Shown: positions 1-6,729 of the stretch, one piece after another
How positions within the stretch are numbered: position 1 is the first letter of the stretch
Layout of the letters: each line of letters starts with the position of its first letter
Source: CAYHWE01 sp964360445
GTDB lineage: Bacteria; Patescibacteriota; Patescibacteriia; Patescibacteriales; JAKAJF01
Reading direction: 5' to 3'
Assembly (NCBI GenBank): GCA_964360445.1
Contig: CAYHWE010000012.1
Location: forward strand, 1-23,625
DNA: 23,625 nucleotides
Position numbers and translations under genes: made by a program
Notes under the pieces: generated by a model
What the model was told of the DNA's origin: nothing
The model's database searches: none
Seen by the model: the letters and a program-made list of their open reading frames with translations, nothing else

Positions 1-1388
1 TTCTTTCTTCTTATAACGCTATACTCCGGGACTTTTTCGTCCAGTTCTATGGAGATTATTCTTTTCTGTCCGCCATGGGCTTCTTCTAATTTTTCACCGC
101 TATCCGCGTCAATCATTTTCTTTAGTTTCATCTTGATTATATCATATCCCGGCCTAATAATCTCAATTGTATCGCCAATTTTTAAGCTGTTATGCACTTT
201 TAAGCTAGCTGCAAATTTTTGAGACCCCCTCTTAATCTCCCCCTTGCTAAGGGGGAGTGAAGAGATGATTTGGCCACAAAATTCCCAATCAGAATTAACA
301 TGGGTGTCGTCTAAATTTTGCGCCATCTGGCCAGCGCCAAACATAAAGCCTTCAGTGTAGCCGCGATGTTTCAGCTTTGTCTGCAGTTCTTTATGTAAAT
401 TATTTAAGATTTTTTTCGTTTCTGTTTTGGATAAATTTTTGTCGTATTGGATGTCAATCGCTTTGCGGTAAGCGCCGATTACGCAAGCAAGGTAATAAAC
501 GCTTTTTGCGCGGCCTTCAATTTTAAACGAACTGATGCCAGCTTCAGTTAGTTCCGGAACGTGCTTAATAAGGCACATATCCTTTGAATTGATCATATAG
601 CTTCCATGTTCTTCTTCAACCATTTCAAGCGCGGTATCGTGCCCGTCCGGCTTGATGAAAACTTCGCCGCCGGTTTGGTCGTCAACGTCAAATTTCCAAC
701 GGCAAACCTGCGCGCAGTCGCCTAAATTCGCGCTGCGGCCTGTGTAGTATTTTGATAAGAAGCATCTGCCGGAGTAGGCCATGCACATGGCGCCATGGAT
801 GAATGTTTCCAGTTCCAATTTCGGGATGCGCTTGCGGATTTCCCTGACCTCGTCCAAACTGACTTCGCGTCCTAAAATTACTCTTTCAAGGCCTTGCTTG
901 TACCAGAATTTTGCCGCTTGCCAGTTTGTGCAGTTGGCTTGGGTCGACAGATGGATGACCGCTTTCGGCCAGATTTCCCTTATCGCTTCGATGACGCCCG
1001 GATCAGAAACAATCAAGCCGTCCGGTTTCAAGCTCTTTAAAATTTTTATATACTCGGAAAGATTTTTGATGTGATGATTGTGGGCGAAAATATTGATTGT
1101 CACATAGATTTTTTTATTAATACCATGCGCGTATCCAATCGCTTCCCTTAGAGAGTCTATCGTGAAATTATTAATGCGGACGCGCAGGGAAAAGTTGTGA
1201 ATACCGTCAAAAACAGCATCAGCGCCAAAAGCGAAGGCTGTTTTCATCTTTTCCAGATTTCCCGCCGGCGCTAAAAGTTCAGGCCTAAAGGCCCCCTTTT
1301 TAAAAGGGGGTGTGCCCGTCTTAACTCGAGCACGAGGCGGAAGGGATTTTGTTCTTCCGCCTGAGGCGGATTTTCTTGTTTTCTTCAT
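1..1388 (-). CDS. trhP: U32-family protein, TrhP-like tRNA hydroxylation protein (3' end cut by window edge)
   Basis: Translated from the ATG at 1388 on the minus strand, the frame stays open for 462 codons to the window edge, so the stop is missing. The protein carries the U32 signature: PELLAPAGNLEKMKTAF near the N-terminus, SLRVRINNF, HLSTQANCTNW, then HGAMCMAYSGRC followed by GDCAQVCRWKF, giving the four-cysteine cluster expected of U32 proteins that bind Fe-S. Later come MINSKDMCLI, FKIEGRAKS and RGYTEGF. The order and spacing fit E. coli TrhP (YegQ, about 450 residues), which with prephenate-dependent steps makes 5-hydroxyuridine at tRNA position 34; RlhA, the longer relative, fits less well. 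The last visible residues (YSVIRRKK) match the family C-terminus, so few residues are missing. Two stretches are repeat-derived: about residues 8-33 (1288-1365) and the segment around PLSKGEIKRG (226-260). Family is secure; the exact subfamily is an inference. Confidence 0.85.
   Translation of the reverse strand, partial: MKKTRKSASGGRTKSLPPRARVKTGTPPFKKGAFRPELLAPAGNLEKMKTAFAFGADAVFDGIHNFSLRVRINNFTIDSLREAIGYAHGINKKIYVTINIFAHNHHIKNLSEYIKILKSLKPDGLIVSDPGVIEAIREIWPKAVIHLSTQANCTNWQAAKFWYKQGLERVILGREVSLDEVREIRKRIPKLELETFIHGAMCMAYSGRCFLSKYYTGRSANLGDCAQVCRWKFDVDDQTGGEVFIKPDGHDTALEMVEEEHGSYMINSKDMCLIKHVPELTEAGISSFKIEGRAKSVYYLACVIGAYRKAIDIQYDKNLSKTETKKILNNLHKELQTKLKHRGYTEGFMFGAGQMAQNLDDTHVNSDWEFCGQIISSLPLSKGEIKRGSQKFAASLKVHNSLKIGDTIEIIRPGYDIIKMKLKKMIDADSGEKLEEAHGGQKRIISIELDEKVPEYSVIRRK
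226..260. repeat. CCCCCTT-type palindrome inside the U32/trhP gene
   Basis: The perfect inverted repeat CTCCCCCTT-gct-AAGGGGGAG spans 237-257 and has flanking context (AATC before it, TGAAGAGATGA after it) like the intergenic copies near 6475-6495. It is read in frame on the minus strand as SLPLSKGEIKRG and inserts a short loop into the C-terminal half of the U32 protein. Confidence 0.75.
1288..1375. repeat. Composite palindromic repeat encoding the trhP N-terminus
   Basis: The palindrome CCCCCTTTT-T-AAAAGGGGG (1292-1310) is followed by GCCCGTCTTAACTCGAG, then ACGAGGCGGAAGGGATT. The same series, inverted, recurs in the intergenic region at 6606-6661. A further CCGCCT-GAGGCGG hairpin follows at 1358-1370. 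The whole unit lies between the start codon and the first conserved U32 motif (PELLAPAG). Confidence 0.75.
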
Positions 1389-1431
1389 TTTGTCAGTATA
1401 GCGATTTCAGCTTATTTTTTCAAGGCTTTAT

Positions 1432-1452
1432 AAAAAACCGCTTTTGGCGGTT
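1432..1452 (-). terminator. Rho-independent terminator of the pilin gene
   Basis: Read on the minus strand: stem AACCGC, loop CAAAA, stem GCGGTT, then a T run (TTTTTTATAAAG). It lies 18 bp past the pilin stop codon and before the trhP start at 1388, so the two genes are separate transcription units or trhP is expressed at a reduced level by read-through. Confidence 0.7.
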
Positions 1453-1470
1453 CGGAGAAAATAATACTAT

Positions 1471-2058
1471 TTATGGCATCGGCGGCGCGCATCTGCCTTT
1501 TGAGCCGACTACATAAGTATTTTGCGTTTGCGTGCAGTCCGCGGACGGATTGGATCCGGGTCCGATAAGGCGTATCATTGGGTCGCTTGGATCGTAAGCG
1601 CCTTCCGCGCCCTGATGCGCCCAGACAAAATAATTTTTGCCGTCTATGCTGGAATAGCCGTAACATATCCCTGTGCTAGGGTTTGCCAGCGGATCGCTCG
1701 GAAGAGCAGTTATGTATGCGGGAGCAAGATCGGGAATATAGGCGTTGGCGCCGGCGTAATCCGGCTTGCTTTCTACGCCGGAGAAGGGCGATGGCGTGCA
1801 TCGTCCTTCAAGCCAGACTCCTTCCGCGGATCCGGCGCTTGTCATCGGATAATTTCCGTTCTTATCATAATATAATTCCAGGGCGGTTTGTATCTGTTTT
1901 AAGTCCGTCCGCCTTTTTGCGTTTCTTGCTTTTGCTCTCGAGGCGTTTATGCTTACAACTGCCAAAGTAGCCAAAAATCCGATGATAGAAATGACAACCA
2001 AAAGTTCTATTAAAGTAAAACCTCTATTCTTATAAATGTTTTTACCACTTATAGCCAT
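1471..2058 (-). CDS. Type IV pilin-like / PulG-type pseudopilin
   Basis: A 195-residue protein with a class III prepilin signal. A short positively charged leader ends in G13, is followed by FTLIELLVVISIIGFLA, and has Glu18 as the +5 glutamate of the mature chain, so prepilin peptidase should cut between G13 and F14. The hydrophobic N-terminal helix runs on into KARNAKRRTDLKQIQTALEL and YYDKNGNYP, the GspG/PulG-type alpha-helical spine. The C-terminal globular half holds four cysteines (GRCTPS, GICYGY, SADCTQ, GRCAPP) that could form two disulfides outside the cell. It is probably a minor or major pilin of the pilus machinery common in Patescibacteria, where it serves attachment or DNA uptake. 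A TATAAA box (2068-2073) sits close enough to the ATG for a leader of only a few bases. No other pilus gene is in the window. Confidence 0.85.
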   Translation of the reverse strand: MAISGKNIYKNRGFTLIELLVVISIIGFLATLAVVSINASRAKARNAKRRTDLKQIQTALELYYDKNGNYPMTSAGSAEGVWLEGRCTPSPFSGVESKPDYAGANAYIPDLAPAYITALPSDPLANPSTGICYGYSSIDGKNYFVWAHQGAEGAYDPSDPMIRLIGPGSNPSADCTQTQNTYVVGSKGRCAPPMP

Positions 2059-2098
2059 ATCTATGGATTTTATATGTACATCATATCAATTCGGCAAT

Positions 2099-2128
2099 AA
2101 AAAATCCATGGATAGGCCATGGATTTTT
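2099..2128 (-). terminator. Rho-independent terminator after tRNA-Leu
   Basis: A perfect 11-bp stem AAAATCCATGG / CCATGGATTTT with a 5-nt loop, followed on the minus strand by T residues. It begins 12 bases past the encoded CCA of the tRNA. The A/T tracts on both sides could also let it act in the other direction. Confidence 0.75.
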
Positions 2129-2139
2129 AGTTTTAGTCC

Positions 2140-2224
2140 TGGTGCGGGCGGAGAGACTCGAACTCTCACGGATTGCTCCACTTGCTCCTAAGGCAAGCGT
2201 GTATACCAATTTCACCACGCCCGC
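2140..2224 (-). tRNA. tRNA-Leu (anticodon UAG), CCA encoded
   Basis: The minus strand gives the acceptor stem GCGGGCG paired with CGCCCGC, discriminator A73 and an encoded CCA (2140-2142). The anticodon stem CTTGC/GCAAG encloses the loop CTTAGGA, so the anticodon is UAG, reading CUA/CUN leucine codons. The T arm is GAGAG-TTCGAGT-CTCTC. The long variable arm forms a small GGA/TCC hairpin, as expected for a class II tRNA. At 85 bases it has the length of a tRNA-Leu. An upstream TTGACA and a downstream terminator suggest a single-gene transcript. Confidence 0.95.
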
Positions 2225-2256
2225 AAAATTAACCGCAATGGTTAAATGTATTTTTA

Positions 2257-2278
2257 CTTGAATTAGCTCTTTTGTCAA
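2257..2278 (-). promoter_or_regulatory. Candidate promoter of tRNA-Leu
   Basis: On the minus strand an exact -35 box TTGACA (2273-2278) is followed after about 16 bp by TAAAAA, a poor -10. The position, roughly 30 bp before the mature tRNA 5' end, is right. It lies back to back with the candidate promoter of the divergent plus-strand gene. Confidence 0.4.
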
Positions 2279-2283
2279 TTCCG

Positions 2284-2292
2284 TGATATAAT
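2284..2292 (+). promoter_or_regulatory. Extended -10 promoter for the DUF4870-like gene
   Basis: TGATATAAT is a perfect TGnTATAAT extended -10 element with no clear -35. It would start transcription near 2299 and give a leader of about 50 nt before the ATG at 2350. Confidence 0.5.
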
Positions 2293-2349
2293 TTTGGTAG
2301 AAATTTATATTTTAAATTAAAAATAAGCCCGCTTGAGGGCGCTAAAATT

Positions 2350-2715
2350 ATGGCTGACACAAACAAAGCGAAATCATCAACAAAGGAGGCGAAGAATTCC
2401 GGAGCGGAATCTTCCAATGACACCGATGTTGAGGAAAATAAAACCATCGCGGCTCTTTCTTATGTCTGGATTCTTTTTTTAGTGCCGCTTTTGGGAAAAA
2501 GGAAATCAAAGTTTGCCCAATTCCATGCTAAACAGGGGTTCATTCTGTTCGTGATCGAATTGATTGCCAGCCTTTTTATGTGGTTCCCGATCTTCGGACA
2601 GCTGTTGATGTTGGCATTGTTGATCGTCGCGGTAATGGGATTCGTAAAAACTTTGAACGGCGAATGGTGGGAAATCCCATATATCCACGAATGGAGCAAG
2701 AAAATAAAATTATAA
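2350..2715 (+). CDS. Small DUF4870/Tic20-like membrane protein
   Basis: A 121-residue protein. The first 30 residues are hydrophilic and rich in Lys, Ser, Asn and Glu; the rest is membrane protein. A first segment is IAALSYVWILFLVPLLG (about 33-49). A charged link KRKSKFAQFHAKQG leads to two close hydrophobic segments, FILFVIELIASLFMWF and LLMLALLIVAVMGF, ending in an aromatic WWEIPYIHEW tail. The pattern A-x-L-x-Y and K-x-x-x-F-x-x-x-H-x-x-Q is what I know from DUF4870-type proteins; their function is unknown. GAGG about 10 bases before the ATG is a plausible ribosome binding site. The next gene, ppsA, starts 51 bp on. No function can be assigned. Confidence 0.75.
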   Translation: MADTNKAKSSTKEAKNSGAESSNDTDVEENKTIAALSYVWILFLVPLLGKRKSKFAQFHAKQGFILFVIELIASLFMWFPIFGQLLMLALLIVAVMGFVKTLNGEWWEIPYIHEWSKKIKL

Positions 2716-2734
2716 AAAATATTTTTCAATTTTT

Positions 2735-2762
2735 AATTAGAAATTGGAAATTAGAAATTTTT
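2735..2762. repeat. Short AT-rich tandem-like repeat before ppsA
   Basis: AATTAGAAATT is repeated with one variation (AATTGGAAATTAGAAATT). It fills most of the gap between the DUF4870-like gene and ppsA. The unit resembles other low-complexity runs in this window (6700-6728, 16430-16465). Confidence 0.5.
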
Positions 2763-2766
2763 GCAT

Positions 2767-5148
2767 ATGTCTAATTTTATCAAGTTTTTTAATGAACTCA
2801 CCATCAAGGACGTTCCGGTTGTAGGAGGGAAGAATGCTTCTTTGGGGGAGATGTATAGAAACCTGTCTGCCGAAGGCGTGAAGGTTCCGAACGGATTCGC
2901 GACGACATCGGCCGCTTATAACTATGTTTTGGAGCAGGGCGGACTTAGGGCGGAAATAGAAAAAATACTAAAAGGGCTGGATACGAAAAATGTTACCGAT
3001 CTGATGAAGCGGGGATCAAAAGTGCGTGAAACGATTTTGAAAGTGAAATTTCCCGATGATCTGAGGGATGAAATTTTCAAAGCGTATGATGAATTATCAA
3101 GGCAATATAACACAAAGGAAACGGATGTCGCCGTCCGTTCAAGCGCGACCGCTGAAGATCTGCCTGATGCTTCTTTTGCCGGACAACAAGAAACTTATTT
3201 GAATATCAAAGGCAAGGAACACCTTTTGCTTGCGGTCAAGAAATGTATCGCTTCTTTATTTACCAATCGCGCAATCTCATATCGTGTCGATAAAGGCTTT
3301 GATCATTTCAAGATCGCTTTGTCTGTCGGCATCCAAAAGATGATCAGGAGTGATATCGGTTCTTCCGGCGTCATGTTCACGATCGATACCGAATCCGGCT
3401 TTGCCAATACGGTCTTGATCAATTCTATTTACGGTTTAGGTGAAAATATCGTCCAGGGCAAGGTTACGCCGGATGAATATTTTGTTTTCAAGCCGACAAA
3501 GAAAATCATCTCCAAAACTATCGGCCACAAGAAGATAAAGATGATTTATAATGGCGATCCGAAGAAGCCGGTCCGCGATGTGGCCGTGGGGAAGAATGAC
3601 CAGCTAAAGCCTTCGATCACGGATGAACAGGTAATCAAATTGGCTGAATGGGGAATGATCATTGAAAAGCATTATAAGCGCCCGATGGACATCGAATGGG
3701 CTTTGGACGGAAAAGAAAAACAGCTTTACATCATCCAGGCTCGTCCGGAAACTATCCATAGCGTCCGTGATTACAGCGTGATTGAAGAATATAAATTGGA
3801 ACAGAATACCGCCAAAGTGATTACGGTAGGACAAAGTGTCGGCAATAAGATCGGCGCCGGCGTGGCTAACAGGATGATGAGCGTAAAGGACATCGCCAAA
3901 TTCAAACCCGGCCAAGTATTGGTTACCGATATGACTGATCCGGATTGGGAGCCGATCATGAAAATCGCTTCCGCTATCGTTACGGATAAAGGTGGAAGGA
4001 CTTGCCATGCGGCGATCGTGTCGCGCGAATTGGGCATTCCTTGCGTGGTCGGAACTGAAAATGTCAGCGTAAAGGTAAAGAGCGGAATGAAAATTACCGT
4101 AAATTGCGCGGATGGCGATAAGGGATTCGTTTATGATAATCTTGTGCCGTTCAAGATCAATAAGACTGATATCAAGAATCTGAAGAAGCCGAAAACAAAA
4201 GTCATGATGAATATCGGCGCTCCGGATCTGGCATTCGCGACTTCTTTCATCCCGAATGAAGGTGTCGGCTTGGCCCGCGAAGAATTCATCATCAATAACG
4301 CGATCAAGATCCATCCTTTAGCCCTGATCAATTATCCGAAAAATAAAGATAAGAAGGCGAATAAAGAGATCGAAAAAATCACATTCGGCTATAAAGATAA
4401 GAAACAATTTTTCATCGATAAATTGGCTGAGGGCGTAGCCACGATCGCGGCCGCTTATTATCCGAAAGATGTGATTGTCAGGTTGTCTGATTTCAAGTCC
4501 AACGAATATGCGAATCTGATCGGCGGTTTGGAATACGAACCGGTTGAATCCAATCCTATGATCGGCTGGAGAGGCGCCTCAAGATATTATGATCCGAAAT
4601 ACGCGCCGGCTTTCGCCATGGAATGCCAAGCTTTGAAAAAAGTGCGTGATGACATGGGTCTGACTAATCTGAAAATCATGGTTCCATTCTGCCGCACAGT
4701 CGACGAGGGCAAGAAGGTTTTAGATATCATGGCGCAGAACGGATTGGAAAGAGGAAAGAATGGCTTGCAAGTTTACGTGATGGCTGAAATTCCGACTAAT
4801 ATCATTTTAGCAGAGAAGTTTGCGGAAATTTTTGACGGCTTCTCGATCGGATCGAATGACCTGACCCAATTGACCTTAGGCATTGACCGCGATGCCGGCC
4901 AACTAAAAGTCGCCGGAGTTTCGAACGAAAAGAACGAATCGGTAAAATGGTTGATCAAACATTTGATCGAGGTATCGAAAAAGACCGGAACAAAAGTCGG
5001 TATCTGCGGCCAGGCGCCATCAGACTTTCCGGACTTCGCGCAGATGTTGATCGAATTGGGAATCGATTCAATCTCATTGAATCCGGATACGGTAGTAAAG
5101 ACAACAATGGCGATTTCGGAGAAGGAGAGGGAGCTTGGTATCTCATAA
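2767..5148 (+). CDS. ppsA: Phosphoenolpyruvate synthase (pyruvate, water dikinase)
   Basis: A 793-residue cytoplasmic enzyme that converts pyruvate, ATP and water into PEP, AMP and phosphate, the first step of gluconeogenesis from pyruvate. The N-terminal ATP-grasp part shows VGGKNASLGEM, VAVRSSATAEDLPDASFAGQ and DIEWALDG with IIQARPET at its end. The central swivelling domain has GGRTCHAAIVSRELGIPCVVG, with the phosphate-carrying His414. The C-terminal TIM barrel has GSNDLTQLTLGIDRD and GICGQAPSDFPDF, with the catalytic Cys747 protonating the enolate. Length and domain order match PpsA rather than PPDK (about 870). I start it at the ATG at 2767; an in-frame TTG lies two codons upstream. No clear Shine-Dalgarno site is seen. 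A strong terminator follows. Confidence 0.97.
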   Translation: MSNFIKFFNELTIKDVPVVGGKNASLGEMYRNLSAEGVKVPNGFATTSAAYNYVLEQGGLRAEIEKILKGLDTKNVTDLMKRGSKVRETILKVKFPDDLRDEIFKAYDELSRQYNTKETDVAVRSSATAEDLPDASFAGQQETYLNIKGKEHLLLAVKKCIASLFTNRAISYRVDKGFDHFKIALSVGIQKMIRSDIGSSGVMFTIDTESGFANTVLINSIYGLGENIVQGKVTPDEYFVFKPTKKIISKTIGHKKIKMIYNGDPKKPVRDVAVGKNDQLKPSITDEQVIKLAEWGMIIEKHYKRPMDIEWALDGKEKQLYIIQARPETIHSVRDYSVIEEYKLEQNTAKVITVGQSVGNKIGAGVANRMMSVKDIAKFKPGQVLVTDMTDPDWEPIMKIASAIVTDKGGRTCHAAIVSRELGIPCVVGTENVSVKVKSGMKITVNCADGDKGFVYDNLVPFKINKTDIKNLKKPKTKVMMNIGAPDLAFATSFIPNEGVGLAREEFIINNAIKIHPLALINYPKNKDKKANKEIEKITFGYKDKKQFFIDKLAEGVATIAAAYYPKDVIVRLSDFKSNEYANLIGGLEYEPVESNPMIGWRGASRYYDPKYAPAFAMECQALKKVRDDMGLTNLKIMVPFCRTVDEGKKVLDIMAQNGLERGKNGLQVYVMAEIPTNIILAEKFAEIFDGFSIGSNDLTQLTLGIDRDAGQLKVAGVSNEKNESVKWLIKHLIEVSKKTGTKVGICGQAPSDFPDFAQMLIELGIDSISLNPDTVVKTTMAISEKERELGIS

Positions 5149-5174
5149 CGCATAGCTCACATCTCATAGCTCTT

Positions 5175-5209
5175 AAAAGCCCGACCGCGTAAGCGGTCGG
5201 GCTTTTTTT
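5175..5209 (+). terminator. Rho-independent terminator of ppsA
   Basis: Stem AGCCCGACCGC / GCGGTCGGGCT around the tetraloop GTAA, followed by seven T. The A tract before the stem allows bidirectional action. Confidence 0.9.
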
Positions 5210-5213
5210 GATT

Positions 5214-5362
5214 GTCATCCTCGCGAAAGCGGGGATCCAGGGATGAGAGCGAGAAAGATGAGTTAGAATAAAAAATAGCCAAATATTTCTTCTCTAGAAT
5301 TTTTGTTTGAATTCATGTTTGTGCTGACTAACCCTGGATTCCCGATCGGAGTCGGGAATGAC
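5214..5362. mobile_element. MITE-like element with nested inverted ends
   Basis: The left end (5214-5242) begins GTCATCCTCGCGAAAGCGG and continues to GGATCCAGGG. The right end (5332-5362) reads CCCTGGATTCCCG, then CGGGAATGAC. These are inverted copies of each other, each with its own small hairpin (CGCGAAAGCG; CCCGATCGGAGTCGGG). They enclose 89 bp without coding capacity. GTCATTCCCGCGAAAGCGGG-type repeats are common bacterial REP-like sequences; that the pair moves as one unit is an inference. Confidence 0.5.
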
Positions 5363-5376
5363 AATAAGAATTTAAG

Positions 5377-5412
5377 CCCCCTTTAACAAAGGGGGTGCGG
5401 GGGATTTTTAGG
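5377..5412. repeat. CCCCCTTT-type palindrome, intergenic
   Basis: CCCCCTTT-aac-AAAGGGGG (5377-5395) followed by TGCGGGGGATTTTT. It is the same family as the copies in trhP and lgt and upstream of uvrC. Confidence 0.8.
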
Positions 5413-5440
5413 TTGTAAGCGGCAGAAAGTTTCTGATTGC

Positions 5441-5476
5441 AAAAAAGCTCCACAGCCCTTTCGGGACTATGGAGCT
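5441..5476 (-). terminator. Rho-independent terminator of the coiled-coil gene
   Basis: On the minus strand: AGCTCCATAGTCCC, loop GAAA, GGGCTGTGGAGCT, then six T. The stem is long with two small mismatches and lies 18 bp after the stop codon at 5494. Confidence 0.85.
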
Positions 5477-5493
5477 AGCGGGTGTTAGTAGAA

Positions 5494-6318
5494 TTAATCT
5501 CGTTGATGGATGGTGCTTTCTTTTGGATTTACCCCAAACATTATTGAGGCGCGTGTTTTCATTGGCAGATTTACTAAATATGTTTTATTTTCTACAACGA
5601 TTATCTGTTCATCTCTTTCTTTTCCACAAATTTCTACTGCTTTGTTAATAGCCTTAGTAACATCATCTGAAAATTTATCTAAAAAGACTTGCTCAGTAAT
5701 CGAATCCCCCGGCTCTAATAACTCTTTTATATTTTCATTGCACAAAAGCTCAGCTTTTCCACCATTGTTTATATGCAGATTTAGTTTTTCTTCGTTAACA
5801 TTCTGAATATTATATGTTATTTTTAATCTTTCAATAAATTCCTCTTTACTTAGTGGTGCTGCAACTCTACTATCTTTTATTTCCTCTAAATATTTATTCC
5901 AAAGGTTTTCGAAGTATTTTTTTGCATAATTTTCTAATTCTAAAATTTCTTCATCAGTTTTTTCTTCTCTGGCTCTTTCTGATAAATACAAAGATTTTGT
6001 CTCTTGTTTTTGGATCGTTTCTCTAATTTTTTCTAAAGATATTTTATCTTTCATCAATGCTTCAATTTGTGCTTTTAAATCAGCAATTTCATTATCTTTA
6101 TTTTTTATAATATCTTTTAAGTTTTCATATTTTTGGGCAATATCAACATTCATTTCCTTCTTTATTTTTTCTATCTGCTCCTTTGTTAACTCAAGTCTAT
6201 CCTCTTCAAGGGCATAGCCTGAACCCTCTTTTATTAATTCTGCATCAGATAAGGTTCTTTCCTTTTTGATTTTTGCCTGTTCCTCCGGCGTTGGTTGATA
6301 TGGTTTTTCAAATCCCAT
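5494..6318 (-). CDS. Hypothetical coiled-coil protein (orphan)
   Basis: A 274-residue soluble protein that I do not recognise. Residues 1-45 are polar with KPYQPTPEEQAKIKKER. A long heptad-rich, Lys/Glu-rich region runs roughly from 45 to 125 (KYENLKDIIKNKDNEIADL, AQIEALMKDKISLEK) and should form a coiled coil. The C-terminal half is mixed and ends in a beta-rich stretch (EQIIVVENKTYLVNLPM). There is no signal peptide or membrane segment. The gene is visibly more AT-rich than ppsA or argS, sits alone on the minus strand between two plus-strand blocks and is bounded by repeats, which suggests acquisition. GATAAT lies exactly 6 bases before the ATG, the geometry of a leaderless transcript. A good terminator and uninterrupted coding argue that it is a real gene. 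Confidence 0.7.
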   Translation of the reverse strand: MGFEKPYQPTPEEQAKIKKERTLSDAELIKEGSGYALEEDRLELTKEQIEKIKKEMNVDIAQKYENLKDIIKNKDNEIADLKAQIEALMKDKISLEKIRETIQKQETKSLYLSERAREEKTDEEILELENYAKKYFENLWNKYLEEIKDSRVAAPLSKEEFIERLKITYNIQNVNEEKLNLHINNGGKAELLCNENIKELLEPGDSITEQVFLDKFSDDVTKAINKAVEICGKERDEQIIVVENKTYLVNLPMKTRASIMFGVNPKESTIHQRD

Positions 6319-6424
6319 AGTTTTATTATCTACAAAATATAAACTTTTGCAGAATTAGTTAATTTATTAAGAGTATCTCCTTATTTATATTTTACTCTCT
6401 CTCTCTTGCAAGCAAGTGCCTAAA

Positions 6425-6510
6425 AAGACCCCACCTTAATCCTCCCCTTGCTAAGGGGAGGTAAATTAAAATTACTCCCCCTTGGCAAGGGGGAGATTAA
6501 AGAGGGGGTA
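6425..6510. repeat. Pair of CCCCTT-type palindromes
   Basis: CCTCCCCTT-gct-AAGGGGAGG (6441-6461) and CTCCCCCTTGGCAAGGGGGAG, whose halves pair around GGC (6475-6495), lie 13 bp apart. They are flanked by CCTTAAT on the left and ATTAAAGAGGGGG on the right, the same context as the copy inside trhP at 226-260. Confidence 0.8.
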
Positions 6511-6578
6511 TGGAGGTGTATTGTGCAGAAAGATGAAAATTCACGAATAACCGATTGATTGGGCCCACCTCACCCCAG

Positions 6579-6601
6579 CCCTCTCCTTGGCAAGGAGAGG
6601 G
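6579..6601. repeat. CTCTCCTT-type palindrome
   Basis: CCCTCTCCTTGG / CAAGGAGAGGG, near-perfect. The closest relative in this window is the copy inside uvrC (16029-16049). Confidence 0.75.
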
Positions 6602-6605
6602 AGTT

Positions 6606-6661
6606 AATCCCCTCCGCCTCGTTCTCGAGTCGAGACGGGCTAACCCCCTTGTTAAAGGGGG
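6606..6661. repeat. Composite palindromic repeat, intergenic copy
   Basis: Read on the minus strand it gives the CCCCCTTT palindrome (6644-6661), GCCCGTCTCGACTCGAG, then ACGAGGCGGAGGGGATT. This is the same series as 1292-1348 in the trhP N-terminus. Confidence 0.8.
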
Positions 6662-6729
6662 TAATTAATTTGACTTTGATTTGACAATCCTCCACAATTA
6701 AATTAACCATAATTCCTAATTCATAATTC

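Larger units (their letters stand above)
6319..6729. other. Gene-free stretch rich in palindromic repeats
   Basis: About 410 bp between divergent genes with no convincing coding frame. It holds four palindromes of the CCCCTT family (listed separately), one of them inside a composite unit, plus the low-complexity run TAATTCCTAATTCATAATTC that ends in the lgt start codon. The AT-rich first 100 bp should contain the promoter of the minus-strand coiled-coil gene. Confidence 0.7.

Noticed and set aside
1522..1875. 117-codon plus-strand open frame
   Set aside because: Antisense to the pilin gene; no start signal, and the composition is that of a reversed coding sequence.
2099..2128. Riboswitch or operator at the CCATGG palindrome
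   Set aside because: Position directly after the tRNA and the flanking A/T tracts are explained by a simple terminator.
2228..2245. Small TTAACC/GGTTAA hairpin just before the tRNA
   Set aside because: Six base pairs in AT-rich DNA with no T run; it could be chance and overlaps the candidate tRNA promoter.
3604..4314. 236-codon open frame on the minus strand
   Set aside because: It lies entirely inside ppsA, whose frame has all catalytic motifs; the antisense translation has no recognisable domain.
6425..6665. CRISPR array
   Set aside because: The repeats are individual palindromes of differing sequence without regular spacing or unique spacers, and no cas gene is present.
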